64,000 bases of DNA from Puniceicoccaceae bacterium Marseille-Q1082 (GCA_904424815.1 CAJGBI010000002.1:704206-768205), one strand, 5' to 3'. Counted from the first letter of the stretch, positions 7,683 to 17,037 are shown. A program made the numbers and translations. The notes: generated by a model not told the origin, from the letters alone.

Positions 7683-9587
7683 TTCTATTTTCCTTATGTC
7701 GGCGGGCTCGAAATCGAAAACCAGCCTCTTCTGGTAGTTGCCCCGCACGTCCGCCAAAATCCTTTTCGAGCCGTCCGCGAGCGTCGCGGAAATTGTGAAG
7801 TCTCTGAGCGCCTCAGGCTGCGGGCCCTGTATGACCCGCTTCACGAATCCGGTTTCGAGGGTGGGCGTAAGCAGCCGCGAGCCCGTGTCGAGATTGAGAA
7901 TCAGCTTCCCGATTTTCTGCGGCGCGCCCCATTCGAGCGACAGGGCGGGGGACTTTTCTATCGGTGCTTTCCAGCGGTTGCCGTTTGAGCCCGCGATGTC
8001 GTAGCACATGCCCGAGACGACATTTTCGGGCTTTGTCCCCTCCGCCGAGTCGGTCGCCGAGATTTTCGCGGCTCTGGCCAAGTCGAGGGGGTCGGAGTTT
8101 TTTGCCCCGAGTATTATCTGGCCGTCTTTCAAAAGGTTTTGCCGCAGCCTTTCGGCGAGCTCCCCCGACGCGGAAATTTCGCGCGGGGCGAGGTTTTCCC
8201 TTGCGCACATAGCCGCCGCCGTCCCCGCCGCCTGGCCCGCCACGGAGCAAGAGTTCATCACGCGCGTGGAGGTGAACGCCAAGTGGCTTGCGCTCATGTT
8301 GCGCCCCGCCATCATCAGGTTTGAAAACCCCTTGGCGCACATTATCGAAAGCGGCAGGTTGTAGAACGGAACCTGCCCGCCGTAGATTGCCGGCTTTTTG
8401 CCGCGCGCGTAGAATCCCTCCGAGGTCTGGTCTTCGAGCGGCCAGCCGACGGCGCCGACCTGGTCGGGCATGGATTCCCATCCCTTTTCGATGTCGCGCT
8501 GCGTGAAGACGCGCTCGCCGACTATCCGGTAGCTGTCGCGCTTGCCGGGGATCATTCCCACAAAGTCGATAGCCCTGTTTGCCGCCTCGGGGTATTTGCC
8601 GCTGTTTTTGATGTAGTCCCACACTCCGAGCACGATGGAGAGCAGCTCGAAGCGTATGACCTCGTTGTCGCGTATGGTGTCCGCCATGCCGCCGTGCGAT
8701 ATGAACCAATAGCCGTAGTCGAAGCCCCATTTTGCGGGGTCGCGCAGTTTGAGGTCTTCGGCGGAGATTTTTTTCGCCCACGCCGGAGCCTTGAAGGCGA
8801 CGGGCCTGCCGCAGTCCTTGGAGGTGAACATTATGGAGCTGCACAGGAATTTGCCCTTTTCGTAGGTGTCGGCGAGCGGCTCCCCGTACTTTTCGGAGCC
8901 TTCCCTGCCCGCCATGAGCTCCGCGCCCGCCTCCATCGCGAGCCTCGAATCGCCCGTGCAGTCTATGTAAATTTTCGACTTGATGCGGTAGATTTTAAGG
9001 GTTTTGTCGCAGCGCGCGTAGGCTGCGGATATTCTGCCCCCCTCGGCGTCGGCGGCGTAGACGGAAGTGTCGAGCAGCAGAGTGAGATTGGGTTCGGTGA
9101 CGCACTTGTCGTAGAGGAGCAGGTCCCACATCTCCCACGAGCGCTGCGGGTTGTTCGCGGCGTTGTCGAGTTTTATTTCCTCAATGATTCCGGCCTCGCG
9201 CCAGCCCCATTTGTCGCCGTTCACCCCGAGCGGGTGCATTTTTATCTCGCTGCTCGAATTTCCCCCGAGCCTCGACCTGTCCTGGACGAGGACGGTCTTC
9301 GCCCCGTTGCGGGCGGCGGCGAGAGCCGCGCAAATTCCAGCGAGGCCGCCGCCCGCGACCATGACGTCGCACCCGAGCTCCTCTTTGGACATGTTCGGCT
9401 CCGCGGAGAAGTCGAAAAATTTCCCCCTCGTCTTGGCCTCTATTTCGCGCCCGAGGGGGCTTTTTGCCGCGCTGTCCGCGCGCGCCTCGGGGACGCTGAC
9501 CGAGAGAGTATACCCCAGGAGCGACATCGCCGACGCCCCCAAAAATTCCCTGCGCCCGAAGGCGCAATTATCGCTGCCGGATTTCAT
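7614..9587 (-). CDS. Tat-exported FAD-dependent oxidoreductase
   Basis: 657-residue protein with a twin-arginine signal (GRREFLGASAMSLLG, residues 11-25), so it is probably exported folded. The FAD-binding motif is GGGLAG at 79-84, followed by LGGNSS, the pattern of the FAD_oxidored (PF12831) family that is frequent in Verrucomicrobiota and Planctomycetes. The last 150 or so residues look like a beta-rich, discoidin-like domain. The substrate is unknown; carbohydrate oxidation is a guess from family distribution. ATG 9587 is chosen, and ATG 9596 (three codons longer) is also possible. It follows the Tsr3/DTW-like gene by 38 bases. Its 3' end is duplicated at 6883-6951. Confidence 0.88.
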   Translation of the reverse strand: MKSGSDNCAFGRREFLGASAMSLLGYTLSVSVPEARADSAAKSPLGREIEAKTRGKFFDFSAEPNMSKEELGCDVMVAGGGLAGICAALAAARNGAKTVLVQDRSRLGGNSSSEIKMHPLGVNGDKWGWREAGIIEEIKLDNAANNPQRSWEMWDLLLYDKCVTEPNLTLLLDTSVYAADAEGGRISAAYARCDKTLKIYRIKSKIYIDCTGDSRLAMEAGAELMAGREGSEKYGEPLADTYEKGKFLCSSIMFTSKDCGRPVAFKAPAWAKKISAEDLKLRDPAKWGFDYGYWFISHGGMADTIRDNEVIRFELLSIVLGVWDYIKNSGKYPEAANRAIDFVGMIPGKRDSYRIVGERVFTQRDIEKGWESMPDQVGAVGWPLEDQTSEGFYARGKKPAIYGGQVPFYNLPLSIMCAKGFSNLMMAGRNMSASHLAFTSTRVMNSCSVAGQAAGTAAAMCARENLAPREISASGELAERLRQNLLKDGQIILGAKNSDPLDLARAAKISATDSAEGTKPENVVSGMCYDIAGSNGNRWKAPIEKSPALSLEWGAPQKIGKLILNLDTGSRLLTPTLETGFVKRVIQGPQPEALRDFTISATLADGSKRILADVRGNYQKRLVFDFEPADIRKIEIKCLATNGAPQASIFEVRAYGA

Positions 9588-9625
9588 GGGCGGCATTTTC
9601 CGCGTTTGTCGGGCGCGGGGCAACA

Positions 9626-10138
9626 CTAAATTTGCGCGCCGCCGCAGAATACGCTCTCGGAGGCGTCGAAGAAATCGGGGGAGGGCAGGTCGGATAGCCA
9701 CCCGTTGATTTCCATGAATTTTCTCGCAAACGGATAGCCTTTCAATACGGACGGGTCGGGATTGCCGGACAGCTTTGTCGCGGCGTACAGCGCCTCGACG
9801 GTGGCGAGCCCCGCGGGGTCTCCGAAGACTTTGGAGACGCGCGGGTACGCCGTCCGGATTTCCGGCGGGATAGAGCGGGCTGTGAATTTTCCGCCGACTT
9901 TCGCGCGCAGCGACGGCAGCAGCCGCCAGGTGCTGTCGAGCAGCAGTATCGGCAGGCCGGCGTCGGCGGGCGTCACGGGCGGGGCGCCCATTTCGAGCAG
10001 CAAAAAACCCGTGGCGTCGAAGAAGAATTTTTCCGACGCCCTGAAAAACTCGAAGTTCGGATTGCCGTGCAGGCGGCGCAGGGAGCACTTTTTGACGTTT
10101 TCCCTGGGGTGGCGAATGACTGCGACTTTGGCTTGCAT
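9626..10138 (-). CDS. Tsr3/DTW-superfamily (TDD) aminocarboxypropyltransferase-like protein
   Basis: 170-residue protein. The N-terminal motif KVAVIRHPRENVKKCSL, the central LLLDSTWRLLP and the C-terminal TAYPRVS, GLATVEALYAA and FMEIN follow the pattern of the TDD superfamily. That superfamily comprises Tsr3, which adds an acp group from SAM to rRNA, and the DTW proteins TapT/DTWD, which add acp to tRNA uridine. The assignment rests on motif order, not on a search. Its ATG overlaps the queC stop as TGATG, so the two are translationally coupled and an RNA-modification role fits. Longer in-frame starts run into queC. Canonical Tsr3 is archaeal and eukaryotic, so this bacterial form merits attention. 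Confidence 0.65.
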   Translation of the reverse strand: MQAKVAVIRHPRENVKKCSLRRLHGNPNFEFFRASEKFFFDATGFLLLEMGAPPVTPADAGLPILLLDSTWRLLPSLRAKVGGKFTARSIPPEIRTAYPRVSKVFGDPAGLATVEALYAATKLSGNPDPSVLKGYPFARKFMEINGWLSDLPSPDFFDASESVFCGGAQI

Positions 10139-10809
10139 CAGGCGTCGTATTCGGTGGGGTCGGGGATCCCCGCGAGGCGGAACGCCTCTTTGCGCTCGGC
10201 GCAGGTTCCGCATTTTCCGCAGTGTCTTTCGCCGCCCTTGTAGCATGACCACGTCTTGGAAAAATCCACGCCCAGATCCGCGCCGAGCCGCACTATATCC
10301 GCCTTGGTCATTCCCACGAACGGCCGTTCAAGCCCTATCGGAAAGTAGTGGCAAAGGCGGAGCGCGCCGGCGAGCGCGTCGGCGAATTCCGGCCGGCAGT
10401 CGGGATATATTGCGTGGTCGCCGGAGTGGGCGGCGTAGGCGACGGAGCCCGCGCCGATGGCTATCGCGCGCGCCGCCGCGACGGAAATCATTATCATGTT
10501 TCGGTTGGGCACCACGGTGGACTTCATATTTTCCTCGCGGTATCCGCCCTCGGGCACCTCGGTTTCCGCGTCGGTGAGCGAGCTTTTGCCGAAGAGCGCC
10601 CCGAGCTGCGACAGATCCGCCTGCGCGTATCCAACGCCGAGCTTTTTGCAGTTGAATTTTGCGAACTCCAGCTCCTTTGCGTGCTTTTGCCCGTAGAGGA
10701 CGCCGAGCGCGCCCGCGGCGCGCGACTCGGCGGCAAGCTTGTATAGCAGCACCGTGGAGTCGAGCCCGCCCGAATATACGGCCAACGCCTTTTTGCCAAC
10801 GCTTTCCAT
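10138..10809 (-). CDS. queC: 7-cyano-7-deazaguanine synthase QueC
   Basis: Makes preQ0 from 7-carboxy-7-deazaguanine, ammonia and ATP in the queuosine pathway. The 223 residues include the PP-loop SGGLDS (13-18), VPNRNMI, the [16 protein letters not shown] signature and the zinc-binding Cys set C189, C197, C200 and C203 (CxGKCGTC). The length is normal. No queD, queE or queF lies in the window. It heads a minus-strand operon with the Tsr3/DTW-like gene. I see no preQ1 riboswitch in the 137-base upstream gap. Confidence 0.96.
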   Translation of the reverse strand: MESVGKKALAVYSGGLDSTVLLYKLAAESRAAGALGVLYGQKHAKELEFAKFNCKKLGVGYAQADLSQLGALFGKSSLTDAETEVPEGGYREENMKSTVVPNRNMIMISVAAARAIAIGAGSVAYAAHSGDHAIYPDCRPEFADALAGALRLCHYFPIGLERPFVGMTKADIVRLGADLGVDFSKTWSCYKGGERHCGKCGTCAERKEAFRLAGIPDPTEYDA

Positions 10810-10946
10810 CGGTTAAGACTCTGCCGTTCCCCGCGCGCAATGCAAGCGCAAACGGCGGAATTTGCGCGGTTGCGCGCCGAATGTTTCCGTTTTGGTTTGC
10901 ATATGGCGGCGCTTTCCGCAATGATGGGAAAGCTTTTTATTTTTTT

Positions 10947-12707
10947 ATGGGAACTCTGTTTCAGATGTTGGGAAGCCTTGGGCTCTTTCTCTTCGGCATG
11001 AAGCTGATGAGCGAGGGTTTGCAAAAGGCGTCGGGCGAACGCTTGCGCTCAATAATGCGCTCGATGGCGGGCAACCGCTTCAAGGGGGTGTTTTCGGGCA
11101 CTTTGGTGACGTCGGTCATACAGTCGTCGTCGGCGACAACCGTAATGGTCGTGAGCTTTGTCAACGCCGGCCTGCTGACGCTGCGCGAGAGCATAGGCGT
11201 CATAATGGGCGCGAACCTTGGCACCACGACAACCGCGTGGATAATCGCCGCCCTCGGCTTCAAGCTGGAGCTCTCGTCGCTCGCGCTGCCGCTCGTAGGC
11301 ATCGGGGTTGCGGCGTCGTTCTGCAAGAAGCCCGTCCGCAGGAGCACCGGAGAATTTCTCGTTGGGCTCGGCCTGCTCCTGATGGGGCTGGACTTCCTGA
11401 AATCCTCTATGCCGGACGTGGATCCCGACTCTCCGTTTTTGCAGTGGCTTAGGCACTATTCAAACATGGGCTTCCTGTCGGTTCTGCTGTTTTTGGCGTT
11501 CGGGGTCGTCTTTACAATAATAGTGCAGTCGTCGAGCGTGGCGGTCGCCGTCACTATCACCATGGCGGTAAAGGGCTGGATAGATTTCGACCTAGCGGCC
11601 GCCGTGGTTCTCGGCGAAAATATCGGCACGACAATAACGGCAAACCTCGCCGCCATCACGGCAAACCTCGCCGCAAAGAGGGCGGCGATAGCGCATTTGA
11701 TCTTCAACGTGCTCGGCGTGATATGGGTATTGTGCGTGTTTTATTATTTCCTCGCGATGATCAAGTGGATAATACCGCTCGACTGCGCGCCCGATCCGGC
11801 GACGCTCGCGGCTATGGGGATCTCCGACTTCAATTCGCTCGCGGGCGCCGCGCGCGAGGCCGCCCTCGAAAAGATCGCCATTCCGGAAAGGGTGGCGATG
11901 TTCCACACGATGTTCAATTTTTGCAACATCTGCGTGCTCATAGCGTTTGTCCCGCAGATAGAGAAAATCACGTGCTGGATTCTCAAGAGCAAGCCCGACC
12001 GCAAGCGCCGCACGCCCGTCCAGCGCCTCGAATACCTTTCAAGCAACATCGCGGAAATGGGGGAGCTCGCCCTGTTCGAGGGGCAGAAGGAGCTCGTGAG
12101 GCTCGCGGAAATGTCGGGCGACATGTTCAACGGGTTTGTCAAAGTCATTCAAAAGCCCAACGAGGATTTGAGCGAGGAGGTCGCGCGGCTGCGCGACATC
12201 GAGGAAGAATCCGACAAGCTCTCGATGGCGCTTACGAGCTTTTTCGTCCAGTGCTCTTCGCACGAGCTCAGCCAGGACAGCATAAAAATCGTCACGCGCA
12301 ACATGATAATAGTCCCCGAGCTCGAGGAGATGTGCGACTCTTGCTACCGCCTAATTACCCTCGCCCGAAAGAGGTACCGCAGGCAGCTGATGGACCAGAT
12401 ATTGCAGTCGCCCGCGTTTGTCGAATTCTGTTCCGAAATGAACAAGTTTGTGGACTTCGCCGACAAGAGCCTTGACAAGACTTCTATTCCAAAGGCCGAC
12501 ATAGAGCGCGCCGCCGCGATGCGCAAGAAGCTCGACAGCGTGCGGAAATCCCTCCGCAGGGCGGCGATTTCGCAGATGGAAATAGGCGGCGTCACGCGCG
12601 GAGGAATCTTGTTTATCGAAATCCTTTCAGCGTGCGAGAGGGTAAATTCCCACGCGATGAATATTCTCGAGGCGATAAACCTTAAAGGGATATTCAACGA
12701 ATCCTGA
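10947..12707 (+). CDS. Na+/phosphate cotransporter family protein (NptA-like, PhoU tail)
   Basis: 586 residues. The N-terminal membrane half carries the two inverted PNaS repeats with the QSSSATT (about 59-65) and QSSSVAV motifs that define Na/Pi cotransporters of the NptA/YjbB type. The C-terminal 200 residues are helical and PhoU-like. It probably moves inorganic phosphate across the inner membrane coupled to Na+. The start at ATG 10947 gives MGTLFQMLGSLGLFLFG, the usual N-terminus; a longer in-frame opening overlaps queC on the other strand and is rejected. It ends before a terminator at 12772-12793. Confidence 0.9.
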   Translation: MGTLFQMLGSLGLFLFGMKLMSEGLQKASGERLRSIMRSMAGNRFKGVFSGTLVTSVIQSSSATTVMVVSFVNAGLLTLRESIGVIMGANLGTTTTAWIIAALGFKLELSSLALPLVGIGVAASFCKKPVRRSTGEFLVGLGLLLMGLDFLKSSMPDVDPDSPFLQWLRHYSNMGFLSVLLFLAFGVVFTIIVQSSSVAVAVTITMAVKGWIDFDLAAAVVLGENIGTTITANLAAITANLAAKRAAIAHLIFNVLGVIWVLCVFYYFLAMIKWIIPLDCAPDPATLAAMGISDFNSLAGAAREAALEKIAIPERVAMFHTMFNFCNICVLIAFVPQIEKITCWILKSKPDRKRRTPVQRLEYLSSNIAEMGELALFEGQKELVRLAEMSGDMFNGFVKVIQKPNEDLSEEVARLRDIEEESDKLSMALTSFFVQCSSHELSQDSIKIVTRNMIIVPELEEMCDSCYRLITLARKRYRRQLMDQILQSPAFVEFCSEMNKFVDFADKSLDKTSIPKADIERAAAMRKKLDSVRKSLRRAAISQMEIGGVTRGGILFIEILSACERVNSHAMNILEAINLKGIFNES

Positions 12708-12771
12708 TTGCGTCGGGGGAGGGGAATGGCGCGCCGCCTTGACGGTTCGACAGGCGGCGAGTCGCTTGCGG

Positions 12772-12793
12772 GCCCGCGGTTGCGGGCTTTTTT
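12772..12793 (+). terminator. Rho-independent terminator after the Na/Pi cotransporter gene
   Basis: Six-bp stem GCCCGC/GCGGGC (12772-12777 with 12782-12787), 4-base loop and six T. Confidence 0.75.
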
Positions 12794-13105
12794 ATCTATC
12801 CGCCCCGTTCGGGCGCGGGAGCAGAAGGCGGTTGCCGCAAAATTGCGGGCGCTTGCCCGCGCGGATATTGGCAATTTGGCGGGGTAAAATCGAAATTGTG
12901 CGGTTTCTGCGGGCGTTTCTGCGCATATTAACCGTGTCCTGCGCATTGTTCCGGCGTTTCTGCCGCGTTAAGAACGGGGGCGGCGGCGCGCGGCTAATCT
13001 TTATGGCAGAGGGGGAGGGGAAAAGCGCGCGGATGGGGAAGGCGTTTAGATTGAGAGTGAAAAGGATGGGGAAGGGAGGAAAATATGGAATATCTTATTA
13101 AAAGA

Positions 13106-13132
13106 TTGACTTTTTTATAGGTTATATATATT
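13106..13132 (+). promoter_or_regulatory. Candidate promoter of the first PEP-CTERM gene
   Basis: -35 TTGACT (13106-13111) and -10 TATATT (13127-13132), spacer 15. The ATG at 13142 is 9 bases past the -10 box with no Shine-Dalgarno, consistent with a leaderless transcript. Confidence 0.45.
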
Positions 13133-13141
13133 CCCTTTTAC

Positions 13142-14662
13142 ATGAAAAGATTAACGGTTTTTCCCTTTTTTTCGCTTTTCTTTTTTATTGCCGCTGGCGC
13201 GCAGGATTTGGAATATACGGATTTGTATTACAACAACGATCTCGTCACCCACCCCGGCAAATGGGACCACGGCCATTTGGGGGAAGCAAAAAACTGGAAT
13301 GTCGGCTCCGTGGACGGGCCGGTTTCCGAATCAAACCCCGCGCAATACGACAACCTGTGGGTATCGGCGACAATAACCTCGCAGACCGGATTTGTCACGG
13401 GTTGGGTGGGTGATATGAATTTCCACGACTTCAACATGGATCTCGCGCTCGGCTCTTCGCCCGCGGATTTGTTCTGCACTGTGGAAAACCAGTCCGTCAC
13501 GGCATGGGGCAGCATGAATTTTACGATAACGCCGGCCGACACGGCGGACGGGAGGCAGACCAATATTTTGGTGGAAGACAATTCTTCCCTTTCGGTAAAA
13601 GGAGATTTCAATTTAAACGTAACGGGGAAAACTTCCCTGAGAATCTCTTCATCTTTGGACTACGGCGATGATCCGTGGCCGGTCGTCGGGATATCGCAAA
13701 ATTCCTCGTTTGTAGTCGGCGGAGATTTCAACATTGTCCAGAATTTGCGCAACGGCGTTTACCAGCCGCTCGATTTAAAGATAAACACGGCGTTCTTTGG
13801 GGTAAACGGCGTGATGGACGTGACGCAAAAATCGGCGGGCTCGATAAATTTGGATTTGAAAACCCAATTCTCAAGCAACATGCAGGTCGAAGGCGACGAG
13901 TCTTACGATTCCAACATTTCCCTTGGCGGGCTTAGGGGGGATGCGAACATTCTCCTTTCGGACACTTATTCCGGCGCCGCGGGGCGGAGCGTCTACATCA
14001 GTTTCACAAATTCTACCGCCGAGGAATGGTCGGGGAATTTCACAAACGAAACCGGCCTTAAAACCCATATCGAGATGTTTGCGAGCTCGAGTTCCGGAGA
14101 GCAGACAATGCGCTTTCAAACGGGCGGGGTAGATTCGGTGGCGATTGTCAGCGGAGCGTTGAATCTGTATTCAACCGAAAGCATGGGCAGCCTGTCTTTG
14201 AGCGGGGCGGACGCCAGGCTCGGCATAGCGGGGCAGAACCCCACGGGAGATTTTTCAACGCTTAGATTCTCCTCCGCAGAATGGTCGGCGGGAACGATAG
14301 AAATGGACATTATAGCCGTCGGAATGCACGACGCAATCGCCGTCGAGGGCGCGTTCGACAAGGCGGCGTCCGCTTCGGGGCTTTTCATAGAGCTGAATGT
14401 GGACGCCTACGATTTGGGAATGTGGCTCGACGAGGAGGGAGTTGACTACATTGATTTCGACCTGATAACTTTCGGCTCCACGAATATGAAGGACGGCGAC
14501 ATTTCAGTCGTCGTACGCGACGGCGTGATATGCGAGCTTTTCGGCTTCGACACCGGAACGCTCACGGCAAGGCTTTCCCTCCAAGCCGTTCCCGAGCCTG
14601 CGGCTTTTGCGGCGGCGTTGGGCGCGCTCGCCCTTATATTCGCCGCCCGCGGAAAGAGGTGA
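13142..14662 (+). CDS. PEP-CTERM protein, paralogue 1
   Basis: 506-residue exported protein. It has a signal peptide of about 20 residues (MKRLTVFPFFSLFFF..GAQ), a long beta-rich passenger low in Cys and rich in Gly/Ser/Asn/Asp, and a C-terminal sorting signal: VPEPA, a hydrophobic helix, and basic tail RGKR. PEP-CTERM proteins are normally processed by an exosortase, which is not in this window. It shares NWNVGS near the N-terminus and GGLRGD in the middle with the PEP-CTERM protein at 28957. The function is unknown; a surface or extracellular matrix role is the usual inference. Confidence 0.85.
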   Translation: MKRLTVFPFFSLFFFIAAGAQDLEYTDLYYNNDLVTHPGKWDHGHLGEAKNWNVGSVDGPVSESNPAQYDNLWVSATITSQTGFVTGWVGDMNFHDFNMDLALGSSPADLFCTVENQSVTAWGSMNFTITPADTADGRQTNILVEDNSSLSVKGDFNLNVTGKTSLRISSSLDYGDDPWPVVGISQNSSFVVGGDFNIVQNLRNGVYQPLDLKINTAFFGVNGVMDVTQKSAGSINLDLKTQFSSNMQVEGDESYDSNISLGGLRGDANILLSDTYSGAAGRSVYISFTNSTAEEWSGNFTNETGLKTHIEMFASSSSGEQTMRFQTGGVDSVAIVSGALNLYSTESMGSLSLSGADARLGIAGQNPTGDFSTLRFSSAEWSAGTIEMDIIAVGMHDAIAVEGAFDKAASASGLFIELNVDAYDLGMWLDEEGVDYIDFDLITFGSTNMKDGDISVVVRDGVICELFGFDTGTLTARLSLQAVPEPAAFAAALGALALIFAARGKR

Positions 14663-14760
14663 GGAGCGTTTTCCGCGGAGGCTGCAAAGTTTCGAAAAGG
14701 CGCGCGGCGGCTTCCCGTAATTTTTCGACTCCGCGTTTTGCGGGTTTTGCTCCGCCATTT

Positions 14761-14795
14761 AAAAAGCCGCGACGTTTGCCGCGCGGGGCTTTTTT
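14761..14795 (+). terminator. Rho-independent terminator between two PEP-CTERM genes
   Basis: Stem AAAAAGCC (14761-14768) with GGCTTTTT (14787-14794), extended by G-C pairs, and a T run. It would work in both directions. Confidence 0.7.
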
Positions 14796-14881
14796 CCCTC
14801 GGGGTTGCCAGAGGTTTGTTGCCTTTTAGACGGAGGTGCAGGGGCGGCGGCCTTGAAAAATTGAAGCCTTTGATAAAAAAT

Positions 14882-14909
14882 TTGACTGTTTGATTGTTTT
14901 TGTTAACAT
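14882..14909 (+). promoter_or_regulatory. Candidate promoter of the second PEP-CTERM gene
   Basis: -35 TTGACT (14882-14887), 16-base spacer and -10 TAACAT (14904-14909). The chosen ATG at 14917 is 7 bases beyond, again without a Shine-Dalgarno. Confidence 0.5.
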
Positions 14910-14916
14910 AATTTCC

Positions 14917-16194
14917 ATGAAATTCATTGGATTGTTTTTTGCCGCCGCGCTTTCCGCCTCGGCGCTCGCGCAAACTTACGACAGTACATTTGACGGCTCC
15001 GTCGACGACAATTGGAACACAGCCGGCAACTGGTCCGGCGGGCTTCCGTCCGCGGAGGATTCTGTCTATATAAATTATTCCTCTGAAAATTCAGGGCTGG
15101 TGCGCCTCGAAAACGACGTCGCGGTAGGGGCTCTGACTTTCAACCACAAGCCGGGCAGTTGGGGCGGCTCCGGTTTCTCGGGCGACTTTGCGCTTTCCGC
15201 CTCGTCGCTCGACATAGTGGGAAATTCCGGATTCTTCAAGTTTGGCGGAATTCTCAATGTTTCCGGCAACATTTCGACGGTCGCCATCATAAACGCCCGG
15301 TATATTCGCGCCGGTTCCGTTTCATTCGACTCGTCCGGCAATGTCGGCGTCGAGTATTCCGGCACGGGCACCGCCGAAAACCAAAATTTTGTAGTTAGCG
15401 GAGTGGTCTCCTTCAACAGCGGAGGGAATGTCGTCCTGACGGGCTCGTCCGGAGATTATTACACAACTTTCGGCGGCATTTCGGGCGATGTGGGCAATTT
15501 GCAGGTCAAGAACAATTCCACCGCCGCAAACGCCTATTTGACGCTGAACGTCGCGGCGGGGAATTCCTATTCCTTCGGCGGCGAGGTTTCCAATAAGCAC
15601 GATTATTGGGGCAACGCCGATGTCGAAAACAAAACCATAAACGTTTTTAAAACCGGCGCGGGCGCGCAGTATTTTACCAATTCCAACCGCGTGGAAATAA
15701 CTTCCGCGACGGTCTCCGATGGAATTTTGGGAATGCGCGGAACCATCGACGACAAGCTGTCCGTCGACGGGGGATATTTCGCGGTCGGCTCCGGCGGAGT
15801 TTCCGCGGACTCCTTGGAATGGATTTCGGGGGGATTTGTATTCGATTCCGCCGCAATAGCCGGCGGCGACAAGATAACAGTGGGTGGCTCTTTCGAAAAG
15901 TCGGGGGACGGAAAAATATCTGTCGATTTCGCCGGCCTCGACGCCCTCGCCGAAGGTCTCATCGAAACGTCGAGCGAACTAATTTCCGCCGAAGCCGTGG
16001 ACGAAGCGGCGTTCGACAAATCCGACGCGAATTCCGATTTCTCGGCGGTCAATCTGAAAAACGCCCTCGTCGATTTCTCGTGGGACGGCAACACCCTTGT
16101 CGCCACATTTGTCGCCGTCCCTGAACCCGCGGCAATTGCGGCTTTCATCGGCGCGTTCGCGCTATGCGCCGCCGCGCGGCGTCGGGGGAGATAG
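14917..16194 (+). CDS. PEP-CTERM protein, paralogue 2
   Basis: 425-residue exported protein. A signal peptide (MKFIGLFFAAALSASALAQ) is followed by a WNTAGNWSGGLPSAEDSVYI motif of the kind that opens autotransporter-like beta-helix passengers. Then come repeats of Gly-rich beta segments, a GGISGD motif at the same place as GGLRGD in the paralogues, and the C-terminal signal VPEPAA, hydrophobic helix, RRRGR. ATG 14917 is preferred because the signal peptide begins there and a promoter ends 7 bases upstream; an in-frame start nine codons earlier would overlap that promoter. Probably cell-surface; function unknown. Confidence 0.85.
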   Translation: MKFIGLFFAAALSASALAQTYDSTFDGSVDDNWNTAGNWSGGLPSAEDSVYINYSSENSGLVRLENDVAVGALTFNHKPGSWGGSGFSGDFALSASSLDIVGNSGFFKFGGILNVSGNISTVAIINARYIRAGSVSFDSSGNVGVEYSGTGTAENQNFVVSGVVSFNSGGNVVLTGSSGDYYTTFGGISGDVGNLQVKNNSTAANAYLTLNVAAGNSYSFGGEVSNKHDYWGNADVENKTINVFKTGAGAQYFTNSNRVEITSATVSDGILGMRGTIDDKLSVDGGYFAVGSGGVSADSLEWISGGFVFDSAAIAGGDKITVGGSFEKSGDGKISVDFAGLDALAEGLIETSSELISAEAVDEAAFDKSDANSDFSAVNLKNALVDFSWDGNTLVATFVAVPEPAAIAAFIGAFALCAAARRRGR

Positions 16195-16263
16195 TTTGTA
16201 TGCGAGGGGGCGGCGCATGCCCCTCAGGCGCAAGGCGCGCCTGCCGGTTATGAGGCGTTCAGC

Positions 16264-16310
16264 CATTGAAGGGGGCAAAGCCCCCATTGCGGCACTTGCC
16301 TTGCAATGCG
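16264..16310 (+). repeat. Dispersed intergenic repeat, copy 1
   Basis: About 45 bp: ATTGAA, a GGGGGC-AAA-GCCCCC hairpin, then a TTGC-rich tail. Recognisable copies occur at 20172-20212 (plus strand) and 38145-38190 (minus strand). Confidence 0.6.
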
Positions 16311-16647
16311 CCTATTTCCCCTTGCGCTGCGGGGGAGAAGTGATTGTGTTTAATTGTATTGGCTGGATATTGAGTAAAAACCGAAACGCGGGTTCGCATT
16401 AGCCGTTTTATTTATTTGCGCGGGGCGCAAATGCAAATAAACGGCCTCTCTATGCCGCGACGGTTCCGCCGTTGCGGAGTTGCTTTAAGTTTGCCGATTC
16501 CCGAATCTGAAAGTAAGAGGTTTAAGCAATATGCAGGTGGATTGCAGATATTGGAGAAATAATAAAATGAATTTCGCATGAGAGGTTCGTTTTAGCGTAC
16601 AGAGTTTGCCCTGAACCCCGGGAGTATCCGATTTTGCTCAACGGAAA

Positions 16648-16698
16648 CGAAAGCTTATTTTATCCGAAACTTAGCGGAGCTGTAAAATAAGGCTTTCG
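16648..16698. repeat. Long AT-rich stem-loop
   Basis: Arms 16648-16662 and 16683-16698 pair over 15 bp with one bulged base; the loop is 20 bases. No T run follows, so it is not an obvious terminator. Confidence 0.6.
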
Positions 16699-17037
16699 GG
16701 AAGGATGAATGCGTTGGCGCTTCGTCCTGTGGAGAATCAAACTTGCCACCGTAAATTTTGGTGGAATGGCGCATTGGCTTTGCCAATCCCGCGGGAGATT
16801 TGCCCACTCAATCTTCTGGCGCTTGCCCCGCGCCCCGCGCGGCGCAATCAGGCGGGCAAATCCATTTTTAATGAAGATTTCCTAACAGAGCCATTTGCCA
16901 AATCAAAAAGGGCGCGCCGCTTGAAAAAGGGGGGTTGCTGTCGCTTCCTTTTGCATTTTAGCAAGCGGAAATAGCCAATCCCCCCAACCGGAAAAGTTGC
17001 TCCTTACTTTCGGGTTTAGGTTGCGCCCAGGCGGGTA

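Larger units (their letters stand above)
12708..13141. other. 434-bp intergenic region
   Basis: Contains a 7-bp stem at 12732-12759, the Na/Pi gene terminator at 12772-12793 and, at its right end, an AT-rich promoter for the PEP-CTERM gene (13106-13132). I see no convincing coding sequence in the middle. Confidence 0.7.

Noticed and set aside
10810-10946. preQ1 riboswitch upstream of queC
   Set aside because: The gap is GC-rich without the preQ1-I or preQ1-II core, and there is no obvious aptamer hairpin with a downstream A-rich tail.
16705-16974. Possible 89-residue gene in the 16-17 kb noncoding region
   Set aside because: No Shine-Dalgarno, unlikely amino-acid make-up and a palindrome inside it; treated as noncoding.
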